From the NCBI GenBank assembly GCA_045604285.1, contig JAZUNS010000026.1, forward strand, positions 1-8,948: DNA of 8,948 nucleotides. The letters run 5' to 3'. This document shows, piece by piece, positions 1 to 6,277 of the stretch; the stretch's first letter is position 1, and each line of letters starts with the position of its first letter. The position numbers were made by a program, and so were the translations under genes. Origin of the DNA: SIG636 sp045604285. Lineage in GTDB: Bacteria; Bacillota; Clostridia; Oscillospirales; CAG-382. The notes below the pieces were generated by a model. It was not told where the DNA came from and ran no database searches. It saw only the letters and a program-made list of their open reading frames with translations.

Positions 1-59
1 CCTGCTTTAAGATCAAACTTTACGCCGGTGGCGGTTTCTCTTACAACAAATTTTCCCAT
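1..59 (-). CDS. YegP-like DUF1508 protein, N-terminal fragment (cut by window edge)
   Basis: Only the first 19 codons are inside the window; the rest lies beyond the left edge. The visible peptide starts MGKFVVRETATGVKFDLKAG. This matches the opening of the DUF1508/YegP family, small proteins built of a repeated beta-beta-beta-alpha unit that typically begin with G-K-F, a basic/Thr stretch and F-x-L-K-A-x-N/G. The family has no firm biochemical role. The ATG at 59 is preceded by AAAGGA about 8 bases upstream, and a sigma-A-like promoter lies at 92-120, so it is its own transcription unit. The family call rests on a short stretch, but the pattern is characteristic. Confidence 0.7.
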   Translation of the reverse strand, partial: MGKFVVRETATGVKFDLKA

Positions 60-91
60 AATTGTTAGTCCTTTCGAATTATTATGTATAA

Positions 92-120
92 ATATTACCA
101 CAAGAAAACTAAAAAAGCAA
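92..120 (-). promoter_or_regulatory. Sigma-A-type promoter for the YegP-like gene
   Basis: On the minus strand there is TTGCTT (120-115), a 17-base spacer and TAATAT (97-92). Transcription would start near 85, leaving a leader of about 25 bases before the ATG at 59. No terminator-like hairpin is visible between this promoter and the stop of the upstream gene at 153, so read-through from that gene is possible. Confidence 0.6.
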
Positions 121-152
121 GGGTTATTTTAGCCATTTTACATAAATTGCAC

Positions 153-1190
153 TTAGCAGTCCCAGTTTAATTCAAGACGTGATACCTTGGTAAATTCAAA
201 TTCACCGTCGGTCATATCCACACTGTGCCGACGTTGGTGCTCAAGGGTCTTTGTTTCGCCTTTTTTTAATAGTACGGTTTCTTCCCCGCCGTCCTCTTTG
301 AAGCTGCCGTTTACAACAAGCTCTATACTATCTTCCGTTATTTTCTTTATTTCCAGATACGCATCGTCTGAGGGGACGGTGCCTTCAATCAGCTCCATTT
401 CCTTAAAGTATACCTTGCCCGTTTCGGCATAAAAACCAAACTTTCCTTCATCCAACAGCCTAACGGTTACGTAGGGGCGGCTTTCGGTTTGACGGTTAAG
501 GTAGTTTTCTAATTTATCCATATCCACGGCAAGCAAGAAACTTCCGTCAAAATTATCACCTGTGGGGGCATCGGTTTCACCTGCTATCTCGTTGGCTGCT
601 ATGGATACCATAAGTCCACGCCAATCATAAATATAGCGGTTTTGAGTGTTATAGTCCCCTGCCGCCTCTTTATCACGGAAGCAAATTATGCCTGCATTTT
701 GGGGCAAGCACTCGCCGTAAAAGCCGTCGGCACGGCTGAGGGACACGGTAACCAGATCGTTATCTGTCTTAAGCTTTTTATCACCGCCAAGCCCATCGGC
801 ATTGCCGTTCATATCGTATTTTTTTACGGTGCAACCGCTATCCGAAACGATAATAAGCTGCATTTCAAAACCATAGCCCTTAAATATATCGGGGGTAAAG
901 GTTTTGCCGGATTCCTCATGGAAGGCAACCACCGATTTTGCCCACTCTTTAAACACAAGGCTTACTATCTTGTCCGTCTCTGCCTTTTCGGCTACGGGGT
1001 TGGTTTCCAGCTCAGCAAAGGTGCGGGAAACTGCATCCTCCATAAGATCTGCCACTGCGTAGTGGTTATCCGCCGTTGGTCTGACCCAAAAGCCGTAAAT
1101 CGTACCGCAGTATTCCTGCAGGCAGGCATAAGGACTTCGCACAAACGCCATAGAGCGTGCTTTTACATACCGCGAAAAAAGCTTATACAT
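153..1190 (-). CDS. Hypothetical protein of 345 residues, unrecognised family
   Basis: I do not recognise this protein. It is probably soluble and cytoplasmic: no signal peptide or convincing membrane segment is visible. The start is basic and aromatic (MYKLFSRYVKAR), the middle is mixed and rich in Asp, Gly and Thr, and the C-terminal third looks beta-rich and acidic with alternating charged and hydrophobic residues. An in-frame ATG exists at 1208, but GGAGGT lies between the two ATGs, 6 bases before the second, so 1190 is the chosen start. A near-consensus promoter (1233-1261) precedes it. The 237-codon open frame on the opposite strand has no comparable start signals. No catalytic motif is apparent. 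The downstream YegP-like gene has its own promoter, so shared function is not implied. Confidence 0.75.
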   Translation of the reverse strand: MYKLFSRYVKARSMAFVRSPYACLQEYCGTIYGFWVRPTADNHYAVADLMEDAVSRTFAELETNPVAEKAETDKIVSLVFKEWAKSVVAFHEESGKTFTPDIFKGYGFEMQLIIVSDSGCTVKKYDMNGNADGLGGDKKLKTDNDLVTVSLSRADGFYGECLPQNAGIICFRDKEAAGDYNTQNRYIYDWRGLMVSIAANEIAGETDAPTGDNFDGSFLLAVDMDKLENYLNRQTESRPYVTVRLLDEGKFGFYAETGKVYFKEMELIEGTVPSDDAYLEIKKITEDSIELVVNGSFKEDGGEETVLLKKGETKTLEHQRRHSVDMTDGEFEFTKVSRLELNWDC

Positions 1191-1232
1191 AACCTTACCT
1201 CCGTACATTTTATGATATTAACCTATGGGAAT

Positions 1233-1261
1233 ATTGTATCACACAAATCATTTCTTTTCAA
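1233..1261 (-). promoter_or_regulatory. Sigma-A-type promoter for the 345-residue hypothetical protein
   Basis: Minus-strand TTGAAA (1261-1256) and TACAAT (1238-1233) are separated by exactly 17 bases, giving a start near 1226 and a leader of about 36 bases. It sits just past the ATPase stop at 1291. I see no terminator between them, so the hypothetical gene may also receive read-through from the ATPase transcript. Confidence 0.7.
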
Positions 1262-1290
1262 CATTTTTGTGTTTTGGTTGCCAAAGATTT

Positions 1291-2043
1291 CTATTCACCG
1301 TCGTCAAGCAAATAGTGCAGCATTCTCTCAGGGTTTTCGAGAAATTGCTTTGTAATCTGATAATGCTCTGTATCACGGTAATGCACTTTGTTTATGCCGC
1401 TTTGAGAAAACTCTAATATTTCTGCACCCGGCAAGGTCATAAGTATGGGGGAATGGGTTGCTATTATAAACTGCGAATCTTTTTTTACCAACTGCGCTAT
1501 TTCCGCCATAAGGGTTAAAAGCCGCATTGGTGACAGAGCAGCTTCAGGCTCGTCCAGCAGATAAATGCCGTTGCCGCCAAAACGGTTTTGCACTATTGCC
1601 AAAAAGCTTTCCCCGTGGGATTGATTGTGCAAGGATACGCCGCCGTAGCTTTCTATTATCTTGCGAGCCCCCGGCCCATCGTCCAGCTTGTCTATATTTG
1701 TGGCTACGTTGTAAAGGCTTTCGGCACGAAGAAAGAAACCGTCCCCGGCCTGCGCTCTTTTTACAAGGGATATACTACTGTGAAGATCTGAATGAGTGGC
1801 TTTTGTGGAAAAATTAAAGTTACGCGTGCCGCCCTCGGCATTAAAACCGTAAGCCACCGCAATTGCCTCAAGCAGGGTAGATTTGCCCGTTCCGTTTTCA
1901 CCAACGAAAAACGTTACGTTAGAGCTAAATGTTAGCTTAGAATTTTTTGCCAAATGCTGTATTACGGGCAAATGGTTCAAATATGAGCCGGGCTCTAATT
2001 CGTTATCGAATATAATTCCGCTTACGTACTTTGCCGTATCCAC
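1291..2043 (-). CDS. AAA family ATPase of ABC type (AAA_15/AAA_21-like)
   Basis: This 250-residue stand-alone ATPase has the full ABC-type motif set: Walker A GENGTGKST at 48-56, a signature-like SHGES at 142-146, Walker B with catalytic Glu in YLLDEPE at 161-167, and the H-loop ATHS at 195-198. The order and short inter-motif distance fit the small predicted ATPases related to the RecF/SMC/ABC group rather than a membrane transporter subunit; there are no membrane segments. The substrate or partner is unknown. Translation starts at a GTG at 2043 with AAGGAGGG just upstream. Only 31 bases separate it from the DUF4097 stop, with no terminator and no clear promoter in the gap, so it may be the last cistron of the PadR operon. 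No nuclease (TOPRIM/OLD) domain follows, and no toxin partner is adjacent, so a defence role is not supported. Confidence 0.88.
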   Translation of the reverse strand: MDTAKYVSGIIFDNELEPGSYLNHLPVIQHLAKNSKLTFSSNVTFFVGENGTGKSTLLEAIAVAYGFNAEGGTRNFNFSTKATHSDLHSSISLVKRAQAGDGFFLRAESLYNVATNIDKLDDGPGARKIIESYGGVSLHNQSHGESFLAIVQNRFGGNGIYLLDEPEAALSPMRLLTLMAEIAQLVKKDSQFIIATHSPILMTLPGAEILEFSQSGINKVHYRDTEHYQITKQFLENPERMLHYLLDDGE

Positions 2044-2074
2044 GGAATCCCTCCTTTTTATTGGTTTTCTGCCG

Positions 2075-3037
2075 CTATTTAATACTTATATTAATATCTC
2101 CCGTATCGGTGGTAATCTCGCATCTGCCGCCGCAGGAGGTTTTAGGAACTTCCGTTTTGCCCGTATCCGTTTGTATGACAAAAACCTTTTCGGAAAGCAG
2201 GGCGCCCGTAACGTCACCCGTATCGGTTGTTACAAAAAGCTCGGCAGCGTCGGCGCCGTCAAAGCTAACATCACCCGTGCTTCTTTCTACGATAAGCTTT
2301 TCCGCAGCGATAACTCTGCACAGAGATATATCCCCCGTGCTACCACGTGAAGTCAGGTTTTTGCAATTGATATCGGTTAAATACGTTTTACCCGTAGAGA
2401 CGGATAGGCTTAGGTCTTCGCTGCAATTTACGTTAGAAACCGCAATTCTGCCGGTCGTGGCAGACAGTGCAAGACTTGACACCGTGGTGTTTTCAACGGT
2501 AATTTTGCCGGTGGTTGTATTGATTTTAACTTGGTTTGAAGCGGAGGCAAGATAGTTTACGTCCCCGGTGACAAGGGCTATATCCACATTTTCGAACTTA
2601 AAATTGTTAGGCACAGTAACGTCGCCGGTATACCCTTTTACGGAAAGCGCAAAATACTCGGTCTTGGGAAGATATAAGGTTATCTTAGCGGAATGAAGAT
2701 TTATACCTATCTTCTCGTACCATGCTTTTTCATCGTTGACTTTGATAACAAGGATGTCTCCGTCAACGGTGACGGAATGCTTGGCGTTTGTGTCTTCGTA
2801 GCATTCTACCCTGCACTTTTCATCGGCGGACGGTGCTAAAATGATGTCTGTAGTATCGATTTCAAAAGACAGATTGCAAAAATCCTCGTTAATTTCGTGA
2901 CGGTTGGTTTCGAATTCAGCCGTGCTAAGCTTTGTAAAGTCCCACTTGTTAAGACACATAACAACCGTGAAAGCTATGATGCCAAGGATTACAAGTACAG
3001 CTGCTGCAATAATCCAAGATTTTCTCATTCTCGTCAT
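2075..3037 (-). CDS. Membrane-anchored DUF4097 family beta-strand repeat protein
   Basis: This 320-residue protein has a basic N-terminus (MTRMRK), one membrane segment at about 8-29 and a long exported region. The C-terminal two thirds is a regular solenoid: T-G-D/K/R triplets start at residues 137, 157, 176, 195, 215, 234, 254, 273, 292 and 312, every 19 or 20 residues. That is the DUF4097 (putative adhesin) pattern, predicted to form a beta-helix outside the membrane. It has no LPXTG tail, so anchoring is by the N-terminal helix. Its ATG at 3037 shares one base with the upstream stop (TGATG), with AGGAGG 7 bases away, so it is translationally coupled to the DUF1700 gene. A GTG at 3040 is possible but worse placed. 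Family members usually sit beside PadR and DUF1700 genes, as here. The ligand and role are unknown; an envelope-sensing or structural part is inference. Confidence 0.87.
   Translation of the reverse strand: MTRMRKSWIIAAAVLVILGIIAFTVVMCLNKWDFTKLSTAEFETNRHEINEDFCNLSFEIDTTDIILAPSADEKCRVECYEDTNAKHSVTVDGDILVIKVNDEKAWYEKIGINLHSAKITLYLPKTEYFALSVKGYTGDVTVPNNFKFENVDIALVTGDVNYLASASNQVKINTTTGKITVENTTVSSLALSATTGRIAVSNVNCSEDLSLSVSTGKTYLTDINCKNLTSRGSTGDISLCRVIAAEKLIVERSTGDVSFDGADAAELFVTTDTGDVTGALLSEKVFVIQTDTGKTEVPKTSCGGRCEITTDTGDINISIK
2096..2629 (-). repeat. Ten 57-60 base coding repeats of the DUF4097 solenoid
   Basis: The T-G-D/K/R turns of the DUF4097 protein recur with spacings of 20, 19, 19, 20, 19, 20, 19, 19 and 20 residues, i.e. 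one rung per 57 or 60 bases. At DNA level the plus strand shows recurring CCCGTATC/CCCGTGC/CCGGT cores, but the copies have diverged well beyond the turn. This is an ancient protein repeat rather than a recent tandem expansion. Confidence 0.8.
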
Positions 3038-3636
3038 CACACCTCCTCCTTACGGATAAGCATTTTTTTAACTTTTAACCCAATTTTTTGTGTAAGAATT
3101 ACTGCGCCCTGCGTAGCCGCTTTGCATCCGAAAAAGCAAAAAATTGCAAGTCCTGCACAAAACAGCCCTGCGCCAAGCATGGCAACACCGCTAAGGGAAT
3201 TGCCGTTGCAGACAAATACTATGCCCGCCGTTACACCGCCGATTGCGCCCCCCACAAGGGCTGCAAAAACAGCCCAAAGAGAAACAACAACCGCCCACAG
3301 CACTGCGTACATAGATAACAGTACCGCAACAGCTGCAACCATTAAAGAAAGCCATATAGGCGAGCCCAAAGCTAAAAGCACTATCTCCCATACCTTAAGC
3401 CGTCTTTTGGGGCTGATTTTTTCCTTTGCGATTTTTGCTATGGGTATATCTGCTATTATCTGTGCAACTATTTCATCGGCAGAGCCTATTGCCGAAACCG
3501 CTTCTTCCTCTGATGCGCCCTCTTCCATTCGGTCATCAATCATTTCTTCGTAAAACGCCAGGCGCTCTTCTATATCGGCATCGGGTATGCCCTTTAAGCC
3601 TTTACGCACAACGGCGAAAAACTCTTGCTTAGTCAT
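3037..3636 (-). CDS. DUF1700 (HAAS-like) domain membrane protein
   Basis: This 199-residue protein has an N-terminal cytoplasmic helical domain (about 1-62) with the family signature FYEEMIDDRMEEG at 28-40, followed by S-E-E-E-A-V and a G-S-A-D-E-I-V stretch. Hydrophobic segments follow at roughly 84-108, 110-132 and 150-171, then a basic tail. This is the DUF1700 layout, usually encoded directly after a PadR regulator. The N-terminal helical (HAAS-type) domain is thought to mediate contact with the regulator. An ATG at 3645 touches the AGGAGG site, so I chose the ATG at 3636, with 9 bases of spacing. That start lies inside the last codons of padR (ATGACTAA, 8-base overlap), a classic coupling arrangement. 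The precise function is unknown; a sensor or anti-regulator partner of PadR is inference from the family. Confidence 0.86.
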   Translation of the reverse strand: MTKQEFFAVVRKGLKGIPDADIEERLAFYEEMIDDRMEEGASEEEAVSAIGSADEIVAQIIADIPIAKIAKEKISPKRRLKVWEIVLLALGSPIWLSLMVAAVAVLLSMYAVLWAVVVSLWAVFAALVGGAIGGVTAGIVFVCNGNSLSGVAMLGAGLFCAGLAIFCFFGCKAATQGAVILTQKIGLKVKKMLIRKEEV

Positions 3637-3949
3637 TATCGGCATCCTCCTTGGTTACAAATCTATAAATAGACAGTATCTCTTTCCATTCTGTTTTGAA
3701 AGCTTCAATGCGTTTAAGTCCCTCTTCGGTAATACGGTAATACTTGCGAAGTCTGCCGCAATGCTCGGCAGTGCGAACGGTAAGCATATTTGCGTTTTCC
3801 AGTCGCTTTAAAATGGTGTATAAGGTAGATTCGGAAAGTTCTATATACGGCTTCATATCTTTTATTATCTTATAACCGTAAGAATCCTCATCCTTTATTG
3901 CCGCCAATACGCAGACTTCCAACAACCCGCGCTTTAACTGAACATCCAT
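3629..3949 (-). CDS. PadR family transcriptional regulator
   Basis: This 106-residue winged-helix protein has the compact length of PadR subfamily 2. It starts with the typical L-K-R-G-L-L-E motif (5-11), then Y-G-Y-K-I (24-28), a recognition helix in STLYTILKRLE (41-51), the basic wing GRLRKYYRIT (65-74) and a short C-terminal dimerisation helix. It is expected to bind DNA as a dimer in the cytoplasm and repress its own operon. The ATG at 3949 has GGAGG 6 bases upstream. It is the first cistron of PadR-DUF1700-DUF4097. A strong promoter and an overlapping inverted repeat lie just upstream, consistent with autoregulation. The effector is unknown. Confidence 0.93.
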   Translation of the reverse strand: MDVQLKRGLLEVCVLAAIKDEDSYGYKIIKDMKPYIELSESTLYTILKRLENANMLTVRTAEHCGRLRKYYRITEEGLKRIEAFKTEWKEILSIYRFVTKEDADND

Positions 3950-3969
3950 GCCATACCTCCTTTGATATA

Positions 3970-3990
3970 ATACATCGTATCACGAAGTAT
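3970..3990. promoter_or_regulatory. Candidate PadR operator, 9-3-9 inverted repeat
   Basis: The plus strand reads ATACATCGT (3970-3978), ATC, ACGAAGTAT (3982-3990). The arms are inverted copies with 8 of 9 bases matching. It covers the whole -10 box and half the spacer of the PadR promoter. Characterised PadR proteins bind imperfect palindromes with ATGT/ATAC-type ends at their own promoters, so this is a natural autoregulatory site. Binding is inferred. Confidence 0.55.
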
Positions 3991-4002
3991 GCTTTTTGTC
4001 AA
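3974..4002 (-). promoter_or_regulatory. Sigma-A promoter of the PadR operon
   Basis: On the minus strand a perfect TTGACA (4002-3997) is followed after 17 bases by TACGAT (3979-3974), giving a start near 3967 and a short leader of about 18 bases. A promoter this close to consensus suggests high basal activity, which fits a need for repression. Confidence 0.75.
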
Positions 4003-4043
4003 TAGCGTTTTTGAAAATAGCTGTGTTTTGTCCAATGACGATG

Positions 4044-4072
4044 TTGCTTTATTGCTTGCGGTGTGGTAAAAT
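4044..4072 (+). promoter_or_regulatory. Sigma-A promoter for the Cys-cluster protein
   Basis: Plus-strand TTGCTT (4044-4049), a 17-base spacer and TAAAAT (4067-4072) with an upstream TG (extended -10). Transcription should start near 4079. It diverges from the PadR promoter, with about 41 bases between the two -35 boxes. Its placement rules out the GTG at 4063 as translation start. Confidence 0.6.
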
Positions 4073-4101
4073 GTATTAAAAGCATGAAAGCGAGGGGCGC
4101 T

Positions 4102-4458
4102 GTGGATACCAAAGATTTATCGACACAAACTGTAGAAAAATTGCTTAAGGTGTGCGAATACAGCCATGACGGTGATTTTGCCGTATATGAAGAAAAAGGC
4201 TGTAAATGCACACTGTGCAAGTGCGGTGACAGCTTTTTTATACGTAGAGAATTTAAAGAACGCCGGGACTATAAAGAGATATCTTCCTATTTTGAGGATA
4301 TCCCGATTGACGTTGCAGATCTTGATATGGGTAAAAAAAGCTTTAGCGCAAAATACTGCAACGGCAAGGACGATAACGATTGGATTTTGGTATATAACAT
4401 ACACAAAGACGCCGATAAAGACACCGGCCCTGCCATTAATACGCTAATAAAGAAATAA
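4102..4458 (+). CDS. Small hypothetical protein with CxCxxCxC cluster
   Basis: Not a family I recognise. With the GTG start at 4102 it is 118 residues, soluble and charged. Its notable feature is C-K-C-T-L-C-K-C at 34-41 (Cys 34, 36, 39, 41), plus Cys 18 and Cys 86, followed by an aromatic/basic stretch and an acidic middle (E-D-I-P-I-D-V-A-D-L-D). The cluster could bind a metal, but no second pair of ligands in a classic zinc-ribbon spacing is evident. GAGGGG lies 4 bases before the GTG. An in-frame ATG at 4084 (124 residues) has no ribosome site and would sit only a few bases after the predicted transcript start; the frame extends back to 4063 inside the promoter. It is the sole plus-strand gene and ends at the terminator 4570-4612. 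The start choice is uncertain; the reading frame is likely real. Confidence 0.6.
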   Translation: MDTKDLSTQTVEKLLKVCEYSHDGDFAVYEEKGCKCTLCKCGDSFFIRREFKERRDYKEISSYFEDIPIDVADLDMGKKSFSAKYCNGKDDNDWILVYNIHKDADKDTGPAINTLIKK

Positions 4459-4569
4459 AAAAAGGACAATGTATATGAATATTCAGAGTTAATCCGTTTG
4501 CGTACCTGCATTATTCCAAGCGGGACAGTAAAGCAAGCCTAATATTCTGATTTTTAAAAAATACATATC

Positions 4570-4612
4570 AAAAAGCGTTGCATGGATTGATATCCGAATG
4601 CAACGCTTTTTT
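4570..4612. terminator. Bidirectional rho-independent terminator
   Basis: GCGTTGCAT (4575-4583) pairs perfectly with ATGCAACGC (4598-4606). It is flanked by A5 (4570-4574) on the left and T6 (4607-4612) on the right, with a further GGAT/ATCC stem inside the loop. It can stop the plus-strand Cys-cluster gene and the minus-strand adenylyltransferase-Nudix gene, which converge here. Confidence 0.85.
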
Positions 4613-4651
4613 GCTGTTAGATTGATGTATAACCCGTTGTTTTTCAAATGC

Positions 4652-6277
4652 TTATTTATGCCCAACAAGCATTTCTATTGCTTTTTTCATTTCTTCGGGG
4701 TCCATGCAAAGCTCGGTGTCCTCTTTTTCAAGCTCTTCTAATATTTTTTCGGCAGAAAGCCATATAACCTCGGACACTTCTTCTTTTTGAAGCTTAAGCT
4801 TATGAACGTCCACGTCCCTTTCCAAAGCGTAAACGGTATTAATTTCTTTGTTTAAGAAAAGCTTATTATGAAAGATGTGTTTACTGTTTGCCCTTTGGGT
4901 AAACATAACCCTTAAGCTTTCCTTACTTACCGAAAGCCCCAGCTCCTCCTGCAGCTCTTTTACGGCGGTATCAAGGAAGTTTGAACCGTATTCCACGTGG
5001 CCTGCGGAAGAAATATCCAAAGCGCCGGGATAACTATCCTTATTATCGCTTCTGCGCTGAAGCAAAAACATAAGCCTTTGATTGTCCCATTTGTATATAA
5101 AGACGTGGCTGGCTCCGTGAAGTATTCCTTCGCTGTGGGCCTTTTGCCTCGACACGCCGCCGTTGGGGGCTCCGTCTTCGTCAAAGCGCTGAAGCATCTC
5201 GCCGTTATTATACGGAATGCCCAAACGTGTCAGGGCATCAAAAATCATCCGCTTTTGGTCAAACGCAAAATCAATTTTATAAACGGAATCTACGTCTGCA
5301 AACTTAAGCTCAACCATATCGTGGGTGGAATTAAGCACCTTCTTTATCTGGGCAATATCGCCTTCGACGTGCATTGCAAAGCATTGAGAGCCACCGCCGC
5401 GGGTACCGTTTATTCTCTCATCCTTAGATGCATAGATGCCGATAAAATGAAGCTTTGCGATTTTATTATTTAGGTTTTTAATTACCGCCGTTGCCGGCTC
5501 CTCTGAATTATCACAAACCTCAAGTATTAAGCCGGTTTCTTCAAGAAAGCATTGGGAAGCCGCATCGGTAGGCAGCTCAAACGGCTTTATGGCGCCGCCG
5601 GGAATCGCCCAGGTATTGGGGAAATCTACCTTTTCACCGTTTCTTTTGCCTATCAAAAGGTATTCCACGCCGTCGGCAAGGTTTTTAACCACAAGTATCA
5701 CGTCAACGGTTTGACGCCCGGGCACAAACTCTTGCCCCTGCCCCATCGCCGCCGCTTCTATCTCTTTTGCCACCTGATTTAAAACCATGGGTTTAATTTC
5801 GGCGGGTATCATTGAATCCAACAAGTCAAGGTCGCCCCTTAGAATGGCGTTGCGTATATCCGTTGCGTGATACGGAAACTCGCTTGTGGTTTCGGGGTCA
5901 ATAAGCTCTGCATCAAGATACAAGCCCTTTTCTGCCATTACGTTTAGTATATCCTCTTTATTCCCTGTGCAAAAATGGGTTACGTTATATTTTTGACACA
6001 GCTTGGAAACATCGTCAAACCACTCTTCAAAGGAGGGGCGATCCGAAACGGCAACTATAACTACGTTGGATACGTTTTCCTTTTTTAAAATTTTCCGCAG
6101 CAGCTTTTCTCTTTCAATAGCGGGGATGCAATTGCGTGCGGTTCCGTTTTCGTAGCAGGAGCCGATACCTATAACAAGCTTGTCAAACTTTTTTGCCAGG
6201 TCCACAAGAAACTGTTTATGCCCCAGATGTATGGGCATCCATCTGCCTATAGCCAGGGCTGTTGTCTGTTTTTTCAC
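4652..6277 (-). CDS. NadM-like nicotinamide-nucleotide adenylyltransferase fused to two Nudix domains
   Basis: This 541-residue protein has three domains. Residues 1-170 are a NadM-type adenylyltransferase (NMN + ATP to NAD+ and pyrophosphate): IGRWMPIHLGH at 10-20 with HxGH at 17-20, GIGS at 37-40, and the late HATDIR at 137-142. Residues about 190-350 are a first Nudix domain whose box (228-250) keeps G228, E234, E246, E247 and G249 but has Gln242-Cys243 where Arg-Glu is expected. Residues about 385-541 form a second Nudix domain resembling the IDI/YfcD type (Q-R-R-S at 407-410, A-G-H at 425-427) with box 426-448. It keeps Glu441, Glu444 and Glu445 but has Ser432 for the first Glu and Lys440 for Arg. 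NadM-Nudix two-domain proteins (adenylyltransferase plus ADP-ribose pyrophosphatase) are known; a second Nudix domain is unusual. I chose the GTG at 6277 because homology begins there and AGGGG lies 11 bases upstream. The ATG at 6325 lies only a few bases after the predicted transcript start. Likely role: NAD+ synthesis coupled to clearance of a nucleotide by-product. Confidence 0.88.
   Translation of the reverse strand: MKKQTTALAIGRWMPIHLGHKQFLVDLAKKFDKLVIGIGSCYENGTARNCIPAIEREKLLRKILKKENVSNVVIVAVSDRPSFEEWFDDVSKLCQKYNVTHFCTGNKEDILNVMAEKGLYLDAELIDPETTSEFPYHATDIRNAILRGDLDLLDSMIPAEIKPMVLNQVAKEIEAAAMGQGQEFVPGRQTVDVILVVKNLADGVEYLLIGKRNGEKVDFPNTWAIPGGAIKPFELPTDAASQCFLEETGLILEVCDNSEEPATAVIKNLNNKIAKLHFIGIYASKDERINGTRGGGSQCFAMHVEGDIAQIKKVLNSTHDMVELKFADVDSVYKIDFAFDQKRMIFDALTRLGIPYNNGEMLQRFDEDGAPNGGVSRQKAHSEGILHGASHVFIYKWDNQRLMFLLQRRSDNKDSYPGALDISSAGHVEYGSNFLDTAVKELQEELGLSVSKESLRVMFTQRANSKHIFHNKLFLNKEINTVYALERDVDVHKLKLQKEEVSEVIWLSAEKILEELEKEDTELCMDPEEMKKAIEMLVGHK

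Noticed and set aside
1262..1287. Possible minus-strand terminator TTTGG-CAA-CCAAA after the ATPase
   Set aside because: Only five pairs with a 3-base loop and no T run, too weak to call.
642..1355. 237-codon open frame on the plus strand
   Set aside because: It lies antisense to the 345-residue hypothetical gene, overlaps the end of the ATPase, and lacks a ribosome site and a plausible protein composition. The minus-strand gene has promoter and ribosome-site support.
1291..2043. ATPase as part of a defence system (OLD/retron/toxin-like)
   Set aside because: No TOPRIM, reverse transcriptase, HEPN or other effector domain in it or beside it. The neighbours are an envelope-type operon and an unknown gene.
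2031..2555. 174-codon plus-strand open frame rich in Ser, Val and Pro with repeats
   Set aside because: It is the mirror of the DUF4097 coding repeats; its periodicity comes from the solenoid on the other strand.
4475..4550. Ribosome site and ATG after the Cys-cluster gene, with a 22-codon open stretch in the neighbouring frame (RVNPFAYLHYSK...)
   Set aside because: The ATG frame stops after five codons. Joining it to the second frame needs a one-base shift. It could be a gene remnant, but a stretch this short is expected by chance.
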